Positions 1 through 4,533 of a DNA stretch of 10,208 nt are shown piece by piece; the stretch's first letter is position 1; each line of letters begins with the position of its first letter. The notes under the pieces are model-generated. The model did not search any database, was not told the DNA's origin, and saw only the letters and a list, made by a program, of their open reading frames with translations. The position numbers and the translations under genes are program-made. The stretch comes from Actinomycetes bacterium (GTDB lineage Bacteria; Actinomycetota; Coriobacteriia; WRKU01; WQUG01): the NCBI GenBank assembly GCA_031268615.1, contig JAIRWZ010000016.1:1-10208 (forward strand). The letters run 5' to 3'.

Positions 1-140
1 CTTCCATCGAAGCGCTGGAAACCGTGCTGGCAGACTGCCCGTGCGCACTGGTACTGGTCAGCCACGATGAACCCTTTCTGGCAGCCACCACAAGCGAACG
101 TTGGCGCCTCACTCCTACAGGGCAACTTCAAATATCATAG
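1..140 (+). CDS. 3' end of an ABC-F-type ATP-binding protein (partial)
   Basis: Only the last 45 codons are in the window, read in frame 3 and ending in TAG at 138-140. The translation begins SIEALETVLADC and contains LVLVSHDEPFL. SIEALE is the stretch that usually follows the Walker B/D-loop 'NHLD' motif in ABC ATPases, and LVSHD carries the switch (H-loop) histidine. The short tail after it, with no membrane segment, fits duplicated-cassette ABC-F proteins (ribosome-associated translation or antibiotic-resistance ATPases) better than an importer subunit. The Walker A and signature motifs lie outside the window, so ABC-F rather than transporter ATPase is inference. A weak 5-bp hairpin (146-159) follows the stop without an adjacent T-run. 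Confidence 0.75.
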   Translation, partial: SIEALETVLADCPCALVLVSHDEPFLAATTSERWRLTPTGQLQIS

Positions 141-201
141 TAAATCTGTCGGGGGACAGGTTCAGTTACTCACGTATCTTTTTTGCGGCGATAAAAATTA
201 C

Positions 202-230
202 TTGACGTGGTGAAGTAATGTCGCTATGAT
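202..230 (+). promoter_or_regulatory. Sigma-70-type promoter of the padR operon
   Basis: A -35 box TTGACG (202-207) and a -10 box TATGAT (225-230) are separated by exactly 17 bases, so this is a near-consensus housekeeping promoter. It sits about 70 bases upstream of the chosen padR start and should transcribe padR and the membrane protein gene behind it. Confidence 0.8.
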
Positions 231-237
231 TACTTTA
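211..237 (+). promoter_or_regulatory. Inverted-repeat operator over the padR promoter
   Basis: The arms TGAAGTAAT (211-219) and ATTACTTTA (229-237) are complementary at 8 of 9 positions and separated by 9 bases. The repeat covers the spacer and the -10 box, so a bound dimer would block RNA polymerase. PadR-family proteins commonly repress their own operon from such sites, so autoregulation by the next gene is the likely reading. The palindrome is seen directly; the identity of the binding protein is inferred. Confidence 0.65.
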
Positions 238-302
238 TCAGATGTAGTACAACAGATGGAGTAATGTTTGAGGCACGAACCAAGGATAAGAAAGGAGGGG
301 TG

Positions 303-740
303 ATGTCTGAAGCGATGGCGGAGATGAGCAGCGATGTGTTGCGCGGCTACAATGACAGTATCATTTTGGCTGTTTTGAGGCAGGGCGACAACTACGGGTA
401 TCAGATTTCGAAGCGAATCCGCGCCGCCAGTGACGAGCGATACGTGATGAAAGAGACGACGCTGTACTCGGCGATGAATCGGTTGGAACGCGGCGGTTTG
501 GTGTCATCCTATGCTGGCGACCAGACGCAGGGGCGGCCGCGCATTTATTATCACCTGACGGATGAGGGGTCCACATACTTGCGGGCCAAGCGTGCTGAAT
601 GGGTGCTGACAAAAGCGGTGGTGGGCGTTTTTCTGGATGAGGATACGACGACAATGACAGAGACAGCGACAGCGTCAGGGGTGGCTGTGACTGCGGCTGC
701 CGGGCGTGATGAGGTGGATGCAAACGCTGCATACCTATGA
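303..740 (+). CDS. PadR-family transcriptional regulator
   Basis: A 145-residue protein with a PadR winged helix-turn-helix at about residues 12-110: the GYNDSIILAVLRQGDNYGYQISKRI segment, the recognition-helix region around TTLYSAMNRLERGGL (52-66), and the wing GRPRIYYHLTDEG. These dimeric repressors usually sense small molecules or envelope stress. I chose ATG 303 because a strong AAAGGAGGGG (291-300) lies just before it; the longer reading from 264 adds 13 residues with no ribosome site. The C-terminal tail (about 114-145) is Thr/Ala-rich, low in complexity and probably disordered, in place of the long C-terminal dimerisation helices of larger PadR proteins. The HAAS membrane protein follows after 28 bases in the same operon, a common pairing. 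It probably represses its own promoter through the repeat at 211-237. Confidence 0.9.
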   Translation: MSEAMAEMSSDVLRGYNDSIILAVLRQGDNYGYQISKRIRAASDERYVMKETTLYSAMNRLERGGLVSSYAGDQTQGRPRIYYHLTDEGSTYLRAKRAEWVLTKAVVGVFLDEDTTTMTETATASGVAVTAAAGRDEVDANAAYL

Positions 741-768
741 CGGCGATGGCGGAGGAAGGGAAGTAACG

Positions 769-1881
769 ATGGAAACGATTCAAGCCTATTTGGACACGAT
801 GTTTGCCCGGATTGAGGAAACACCGGAAGTTGCGCGTGTGCGAATCGAACTCCTGGCCAATATGGAGGAGAAATACCATGAGCTGCGCGCGCAGGGTTTA
901 AGCGAAAATGAATCTATAGGCGCGGTGATATCCGAGTTTGGTCAGGTGGATGAGCTGTTTGCCGAACTGGGTGTGCCGGGCTATGGTGCGGCGGCGGGTG
1001 CGGATGAAGGGGCGGGTACGGGTACGGGAGCCGCTGCTGCCGCCACCACCGACCCAGAGGCTGGTCTGCCGCTGCTGTTGAGCAAAAAGGCCGACGCTTA
1101 TCTGGACACTCTGCGCCAGTCTGCCAACGGCATCGCCAACGGTGTGGCGCTGATACTGTTCGGCGTGTCCGCGCTACTGTTTTCCGCCGTCATTACCGCA
1201 CCGACTTTTTCTCAGTTTGAGTGGTGGTACGGGTTGTCTCCCATTACTGCCATTCTGTCCGACAGTGTCGGTCTGAACGTGTATCTGCCTCTTGCGCTGT
1301 TCTTTTGCTTTCTGGTGCCAGCTATTGCGCTCATTGTTATGGCAGGCCTGCGTATGCAGGGTTACGAAAATCTGGCCTGCGGCCGGTTTCGCCTGGATGC
1401 AGGCACTAGGGAACGCTTGACTTTGGCAGCTGACGGCGAACGCCAGACCTTCAATCGCGGCGTCGTAAGCGGCGTGGTGCTGATACTGGTTGGCGTGTTG
1501 GTAGTCTTTATGTTGAGCATGCTCCTCAATCTGATGATGATTGCTAGTCCCGCAATGATGTTCTTTGCGGCGCTGCGTACTGCAATTTTACCGATATTCA
1601 TCGGAGTGGCAGTGCGGCGGTTCATTCGTGTTGGTATTGTGCGTTCGGCCTATAACAAGTTGCTGAAACGAGGCGATTACCTCCCCGCGAACAAGCGCGC
1701 CGATAAAATCATCGCTGCGGTGGCTGCGTTAGTTTGGCCGTTGACCGTTGCCGTCTATCTGGTCTGGAGTTTTACCACGGATTCCTGGGATCGCAGCTGG
1801 ATTATCTGGCCGGTGGTCGCTATGGTTTTCGGTGGTTTCGCGGGCGTCACCCAAATGCTCCTGCAAGAAGACGAGGACTGA
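769..1881 (+). CDS. HAAS / permease-prefix-domain membrane protein
   Basis: A 370-residue protein. Residues 1-68 form a soluble helical domain (METIQAYLDTMFARIEETPE then ELLANMEEKYHELRAQGLSENESIGAVISEFG) of the HAAS / 'permease prefix domain' type often encoded next to PadR regulators. An Ala/Gly linker follows (72-98), then about five to six membrane segments at roughly 120-143, 171-194, 231-255, 258-281, 313-335 and 343-362, and an acidic C-terminal end. ATG 769 is preceded by GGAGGAAGGG (751-760) at good spacing; the longer reading from 706 overlaps padR and has no ribosome site. In known PadR-HAAS pairs the two products work together in membrane-linked regulation, but the function of this one is not known. 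The repeat pair 1887-1938 begins six bases after its stop. Confidence 0.8.
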   Translation: METIQAYLDTMFARIEETPEVARVRIELLANMEEKYHELRAQGLSENESIGAVISEFGQVDELFAELGVPGYGAAAGADEGAGTGTGAAAAATTDPEAGLPLLLSKKADAYLDTLRQSANGIANGVALILFGVSALLFSAVITAPTFSQFEWWYGLSPITAILSDSVGLNVYLPLALFFCFLVPAIALIVMAGLRMQGYENLACGRFRLDAGTRERLTLAADGERQTFNRGVVSGVVLILVGVLVVFMLSMLLNLMMIASPAMMFFAALRTAILPIFIGVAVRRFIRVGIVRSAYNKLLKRGDYLPANKRADKIIAAVAALVWPLTVAVYLVWSFTTDSWDRSWIIWPVVAMVFGGFAGVTQMLLQEDED

Positions 1882-1886
1882 CTGGT

Positions 1887-1901
1887 ATGGACGTACTCAC
1901 T
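1887..1901 (-). repeat. 15-mer repeat, copy 1 (left arm of inverted pair)
   Basis: The plus strand reads ATGGACGTACTCACT, so the minus strand carries AGTGAGTACGTCCAT. It lies six bases after the stop of the HAAS gene and is the left arm of an inverted pair with copy 2. It matches copies 3 and 4 of the T-type (AGTGAG) exactly over 15 bases. Confidence 0.9.
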
Positions 1902-1916
1902 TCTGTGCTACGCGTG

Positions 1917-1922
1917 TATAAT
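1917..1922 (+). promoter_or_regulatory. Possible -10 box for the Nudix gene
   Basis: A perfect TATAAT sits in the loop between the two repeat arms, about 43 bases before the Nudix start at 1965. No good -35 box is visible: the hexamer 17 bases upstream is TACTCA (1894-1899), which lies inside the left repeat. Promoter activity is therefore uncertain. Confidence 0.4.
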
Positions 1923-1923
1923 G

Positions 1924-1938
1924 AGCGAGTACGTCCAT
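1924..1938 (+). repeat. 15-mer repeat, copy 2 (right arm of inverted pair)
   Basis: The sequence is AGCGAGTACGTCCAT. It pairs with copy 1 at 14 of 15 positions across a 22-base loop, so it could form a stem in RNA, but no T-run follows for an intrinsic terminator. It is identical to the copy at 4519-4533. Similarity to the copy at 7282 continues on both sides, giving 24 bases (1920-1943 and 7278-7301) with two differences. Confidence 0.9.
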
Positions 1939-1964
1939 AATCGACCGTTCAAAAAGGGAGAGCC

Positions 1965-2408
1965 ATAACATCCGACCACCAAATAACTGAAACGGCTGAC
2001 CATCCTGTCCATCGGGTTGCGTGCGCTATCATCGTGCGCGACGGTCGGGCGTTGGCGGCGCGCAGGGCATACGGCGACTATGCGGGTTGGTGGGAGTTTC
2101 CCGGCGGCAAAGTCGAGCCTGGCGAATCCTGGGACTGCGCTTTGCGTCGCGAGATTCGTGAAGAACTGTGTATCGAACTGGCTGACGCAGAACCTTTCTA
2201 TGACTTTACTTATGACTATCCGCAGTTCACCGCAGTATTGCGTTTCTGGCTGTGTGTGGTTGCTCCTGATACTGATTTCAGCTGTCACCCCGACCACGAC
2301 GAGCTGCGTTGGTTGGCGCCTAACAATCTGTATAGTGTGAACTGGCTGCCTGGTGACGACGGTGTCCTGGAAAAGCTGCGCCACACATTGTCGGGGGTAA
2401 CAGAGTAG
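1965..2408 (+). CDS. MutT/Nudix-family hydrolase, probable ATA start
   Basis: A Nudix hydrolase of about 147 residues, resembling the (d)CTP pyrophosphohydrolase/MutT branch that removes damaged or excess nucleoside triphosphates. The Nudix box runs from G48 to I70 (GKVEPGE, then REIREEL) with all catalytic Glu residues present, but the usual Gly of the EExGU end is Cys69. The first beta strand HRVACAIIVRDGRALAARR lies at 16-34. Between the in-frame stop at 1938-1940 and GTG 2034 there is no ATG, GTG or TTG, and starting at 2034 would cut off this strand. AAAGGGAG (1953-1960) sits four bases before ATA 1965, the spacing also seen at padR and pknB. An ATA start is therefore proposed; a mutated start or a sequence error are alternatives. 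Family assignment is firm; substrate is not known. Confidence 0.8.
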   Translation: MTSDHQITETADHPVHRVACAIIVRDGRALAARRAYGDYAGWWEFPGGKVEPGESWDCALRREIREELCIELADAEPFYDFTYDYPQFTAVLRFWLCVVAPDTDFSCHPDHDELRWLAPNNLYSVNWLPGDDGVLEKLRHTLSGVTE

Positions 2409-2456
2409 GCCGACGAGCGTTGACGAATTAGAGCGTAAATCAGAGCGCAGAGCAGC

Positions 2457-2486
2457 TTGATTGATGTATATATTTTGTAGTAACAT
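2457..2486 (+). promoter_or_regulatory. Possible promoter of the toxin-antitoxin operon
   Basis: TTGATT (2457-2462) and TAACAT (2481-2486) are 18 bases apart, about 25 bases before the antitoxin start. The segment TTTTGTAGTAACAT (2473-2486) recurs with one change upstream of rubrerythrin at 3232-3245, which supports it as a -10 region. AGGAAAGGAG then precedes the ATG. Confidence 0.45.
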
Positions 2487-2510
2487 TGTGAGCGAGGAAA
2501 GGAGCTGATA

Positions 2511-2801
2511 ATGACTCGTAGTGCAAGCATTACCGTTCGTGTTGATGAACAGACGAAGAAAGAAGCAACAGAGATAGCTCATGATGTCGGGTTGAATTTG
2601 AGTTCAGCAATTACGCTGTTTTTACGTCAAATTGTAATTAGAAAAGAGATACCGTTAACACTAGTATCCAGCGGGAGAACAATTAACCGTGATAATCCGC
2701 TGATACTAAAGGCTGACCCGAAGTATGGTCATGTCGTGCTGCCAAAAGAGGACAGTCAGGATACCAGATACTACAACCAGGTGTACGGTGACGTCAATTA
2801 A
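2511..2801 (+). CDS. RelB/DinJ-family antitoxin
   Basis: A 96-residue protein starting MTRSASITVRVDEQTKKEATEIAHDVGLNLSSAITLFLRQIV. This is the ribbon-helix-helix N-terminus of the RelB/DinJ family: a beta strand (ITVRVDE) for DNA binding, then helices with the family's GLNLSSAITLFLRQ motif, ending in IPLTL at about residue 50. The rest (about 52-96) is polar and would be the flexible part that wraps and neutralises the toxin. ATG 2511 follows AGGAAAGGAG at good spacing. The toxin gene overlaps its end by 14 bases, so the two are translationally coupled. Family members repress their own promoter, so autoregulation is likely. The usual partner of DinJ/RelB is a RelE/YafQ fold toxin; here it is MazF/PemK-like. 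The region is more A+T-rich than its neighbours, which suggests acquisition by transfer. Confidence 0.85.
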   Translation: MTRSASITVRVDEQTKKEATEIAHDVGLNLSSAITLFLRQIVIRKEIPLTLVSSGRTINRDNPLILKADPKYGHVVLPKEDSQDTRYYNQVYGDVN

Positions 2802-3144
2802 GAATCCGCGACAATGGGATATCTGGTTGGTTTATTTGTATTTTGTGGACAAGCCAAAAGTCGGGAAGGTAAGGCCGGTGTTGGTGTTAGAGTGTGGCAA
2901 AAACCATCTAATAGTTGCAAAAATTACTACCCATGATTTACGAAATAATATAAGTGACTATGCTCTGGATGACTGGGAAGCGGCGGGGCTTACTGCCCCA
3001 TCAACGGTGAGATGTGCGCCAGTCTTTGAAATAGGACACGGGGAACTATTGCGTAATCATCCGGTTGGCAGTCTCGCCCAAACTGATAGAGAAAATGTTG
3101 CTGAGATTATAGATAGTTTAGGCTTATTCGACGAGCAAGGGTAG
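2788..3144 (+). CDS. MazF/PemK-like toxin
   Basis: A 118-residue protein read from GTG 2788, overlapping the antitoxin stop by 14 bases. The start region KNPRQWDIWLVYLYF is followed by KVGKVRPVLVLE, which matches the conserved 'GDIWLV...RRPVLVL' beginning of MazF/PemK endoribonucleases. Then come VAKITTHDLRN and APSTVRCAPVFEIG; the PSTVR segment corresponds to the conserved second part of the fold, and a C-terminal helix (REN-VAEIIDSLGLF) ends it. MazF-type toxins cut mRNA at short sequences and stop growth until the antitoxin is restored. The longer reading from 2725 lies within the antitoxin and has no ribosome site. Sequence similarity to MazF is moderate, so catalytic activity is inferred. 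Spacing and overlap make the pairing with the antitoxin firm. Confidence 0.72.
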   Translation: MTSIKNPRQWDIWLVYLYFVDKPKVGKVRPVLVLECGKNHLIVAKITTHDLRNNISDYALDDWEAAGLTAPSTVRCAPVFEIGHGELLRNHPVGSLAQTDRENVAEIIDSLGLFDEQG

Positions 3145-3209
3145 TAGATTTATTATCTCTTTCGTTACGTCCTTCAACGTCAGACTATCACCCCTCCTCC
3201 ATACCTGCA

Positions 3210-3245
3210 ATTCATCACTGAATGGGTCTATTTTTGTAGTATCAT
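3210..3245 (+). promoter_or_regulatory. Possible rubrerythrin promoter with small palindrome
   Basis: TATCAT (3240-3245) is a plausible -10 box, supported by the near-identical TTTTGTAGTAWCAT upstream of the antitoxin gene. No good -35 box is seen. Instead ATTCA-TCAC-TGAAT (3210-3223), a perfect 5-4-5 inverted repeat, occupies the -35 area and might be an activator site. Both assignments are tentative. Confidence 0.35.
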
Positions 3246-3272
3246 AGACGGACGCTGTGAAACGTGATAACC

Positions 3273-3287
3273 GAGTCATCATGACTC
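3273..3287. promoter_or_regulatory. Perfect 15-bp palindrome in the rubrerythrin leader
   Basis: GAGTCAT-C-ATGACTC is symmetrical over seven bases on each side of a central C. It lies 19 bases before the rubrerythrin start and about 27 bases after the putative -10 box, a position suited to a repressor site. As RNA it could form a 6-bp stem with a three-base loop just ahead of the ribosome site (GAGAGGGG, 3293-3300). A redox or peroxide regulator would make biological sense for this gene but is not shown. Confidence 0.45.
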
Positions 3288-3306
3288 CAATCGAGAGGGG
3301 ATTGCT

Positions 3307-3861
3307 ATGGAATTCAAGGGATCAAAAACCGAGGCGAACTTGTGGACTGCTTTTGCCGGAGAAAGTCAGGCACGCAACAAATATACGTTCTACGCTGGGC
3401 AGGCCAAGAAGGAGGGCCTGAACCATGTTGCCGATATTTTTGAGGAGACTGCGCATAACGAACATGCACACGCCAAGATTTGGTTCAAGATTCTAAAATC
3501 AGGAGGCGAAGTCTACGGACAGCTGCCCGACACCCTGCACAATCTGGCCGATGGCGCTGATGGAGAAAATCAGGAATGGACTGACATGTACAAAAACTTC
3601 GCTGTCCAGGCGCGCGAAGAAGGTTTCGCTGTCATTGCGACCTTAATGGAAGGCGTTGGCAACATCGAGAAAGGCCACGAAGACCGCTATCGCATGTTAA
3701 TCAACCAACTGGAAAACGACGAGATGTTCCATCGTCCAAAAGTCGTCGTATGGCGCTGCGCAAACTGTGGCTATCTGCACGCTGCGGAATCGGCGCCCGA
3801 AGTCTGCCCGGTCTGCAACCATCCGAAGGCCTATTTTGAAACGGTAGCGCGCAACTACTAA
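3307..3861 (+). CDS. rbr: Rubrerythrin
   Basis: A 184-residue non-haem di-iron peroxidase that reduces hydrogen peroxide to water in the cytoplasm of anaerobes, close to the usual family length of about 190. The N-terminal four-helix bundle carries the di-iron ligands: E19 in GESQARNKY, E52 and H55 in NEHAHAK, E87 and E90 in GENQEW, and E121 with H124 in NIEKGHEDRY. The C-terminal rubredoxin-like domain has the iron-binding cysteines C151, C154, C167 and C170 (RCANCGYLH and CPVCNHPKAYF), which pass electrons to the di-iron site. ATG 3307 follows GAGAGGGG at normal spacing. It stands alone as a single-gene unit with its own leader, which holds a perfect palindrome, and a hairpin follows it at 3893-3919. 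Nothing is missing from the family core. Confidence 0.96.
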   Translation: MEFKGSKTEANLWTAFAGESQARNKYTFYAGQAKKEGLNHVADIFEETAHNEHAHAKIWFKILKSGGEVYGQLPDTLHNLADGADGENQEWTDMYKNFAVQAREEGFAVIATLMEGVGNIEKGHEDRYRMLINQLENDEMFHRPKVVVWRCANCGYLHAAESAPEVCPVCNHPKAYFETVARNY

Positions 3862-3892
3862 TTTCTGCACGTAACAGAAGACAACACGAAAA

Positions 3893-3919
3893 CGAGGGCG
3901 TCTGTCATGGACGCCCTCG
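3893..3919. terminator. Hairpin after rubrerythrin, possible terminator
   Basis: CGAGGGCGTC (3893-3902) and GACGCCCTCG (3910-3919) form a perfect 10-bp G+C-rich stem with a seven-base loop. No T-run follows on the plus strand; on the minus strand the stem is followed by TTTTCGTGTTGTC, which is more terminator-like. It most likely marks the end of the rubrerythrin transcript. The right arm with its flank (ATGGACGCCCTCGCT, 3907-3921) matches the 15-mer repeat at 13 of 15 positions and may be a decayed copy. Confidence 0.5.
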
Positions 3920-3961
3920 CTCAACAAAATCGAGTAGAATGGTGTGCGTCCCTGTCCATGT

Positions 3962-4037
3962 GCCTCCGTAGCTCAGGGGATAGAGCACAGCTCTCCTAAA
4001 GCTGGTGTCGGCCGTTCGAATCGGCCCGGGGGCACCA
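3962..4037 (+). tRNA. tRNA-Arg(CCT)
   Basis: A full cloverleaf of 76 bases with encoded CCA. Acceptor stem GCCTCCG (3962-3968) pairs with CGGGGGC (4027-4033), with one G-T pair. D arm is GCTC/GAGC around AGGGGATA. Anticodon arm CAGCT/AGCTG holds the loop CTCCTAA with anticodon CCT, reading AGG (Arg). T arm is GGCCG-TTCGAAT-CGGCC. The discriminator is A4034, followed by CCA. A possible -10 box TAGAAT (3935-3940) precedes it. No repeated 3' end is seen nearby, so there is no sign of an integrated element at this gene. Confidence 0.96.
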
Positions 4038-4081
4038 ACCGCGTTTGCACTCATCGGGAAAGCGATATCGAAAGGAATGGC

Positions 4082-4507
4082 ATGTTAGACAAAGGAACAA
4101 CAGTCCGCGTACACTACACGGGCACCCTGAACGACGGGGAGCAGTTCGACAGCAGTCGCGACCGGGAGCCGTTGGAATTCGTCATTGGCAGTGGCATGGT
4201 CATACCTGGTTTTGACGCCGCTGTGTCCCAGCTGGCCGTCGGTGAAACGACGACGGTTACCATTCCGGCTGCCGAGGCCTACGGTGAGATTTCGCCAGAG
4301 ATGGTCCAAACTGTCCCGCTGAGCTTTTTCGGCGACCAGACCCCGCAAGTTGGCTGGGCGCTGCAACTGCAAGCCGCTGATGGCCAGGTCCTGGCTGCCA
4401 TCGTGACCGCCATCGGCGATGACGAGGCTACCTTGGACTTGAACCATCCCCTGGCTGGTAAAGACTTGACCTTTGAACTGGAATTGGTCGAGGTGGTAGG
4501 CGGCTGA
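4082..4507 (+). CDS. SlyD-like FKBP-type peptidyl-prolyl isomerase
   Basis: A 141-residue cytoplasmic prolyl cis-trans isomerase and folding helper. The FKBP domain is split as in SlyD. Its first part is VRVHYTGTLNDGEQFDSS (8-25), then GSGMVIPGFDAAVSQL (36-51) and VTIPAAEAYGE (59-69). An inserted 'flap' chaperone domain (about 70-117) follows, and the return strand LDLNHPLAGKDLTFELELVEV (118-138) closes the fold; NHPLAGKxLxF is the SlyD hallmark. The His-rich metal-binding tail of E. coli SlyD is absent. ATG 4082 follows AAAGGAA; the longer reading from 3944 runs through the tRNA gene and is not real. It starts 45 bases after the tRNA, with which it may be co-transcribed. The prepilin peptidase gene follows after 24 bases. 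Confidence 0.92.
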   Translation: MLDKGTTVRVHYTGTLNDGEQFDSSRDREPLEFVIGSGMVIPGFDAAVSQLAVGETTTVTIPAAEAYGEISPEMVQTVPLSFFGDQTPQVGWALQLQAADGQVLAAIVTAIGDDEATLDLNHPLAGKDLTFELELVEVVGG

Positions 4508-4518
4508 ACTGAATACGA

Positions 4519-4533
4519 AGCGAGTACGTCCAT
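4519..4533 (+). repeat. 15-mer repeat, copy 3 (at prepilin peptidase start)
   Basis: AGCGAGTACGTCCAT, identical to copy 2. Its last two bases are the A and T of the start codon at 4532, and it fills most of the 24-base gap after the FKBP gene. It takes the place where a ribosome site would be expected. Confidence 0.9.

Noticed and set aside
146..184. Intrinsic terminator after the ABC-F-like gene
   Set aside because: The 5-bp hairpin (146-159) and the T-run (179-184) are about 20 bases apart and do not form one terminator.
1908..2582. A 224-codon open frame on the minus strand across the Nudix gene and the antitoxin start
   Set aside because: It is antisense to a clear Nudix hydrolase and to the antitoxin start, has no ribosome site and shows no recognisable motif.
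3962..4037. tRNA-Arg as an attachment site of an integrated element
   Set aside because: No second copy of the tRNA 3' end, no integrase gene and no change of base composition beside it.
3944..4081. A 46-residue N-terminal extension of the FKBP protein
   Set aside because: The extension is a translation of the tRNA-Arg gene; the ATG at 4082 has its own ribosome site and begins the FKBP fold directly.
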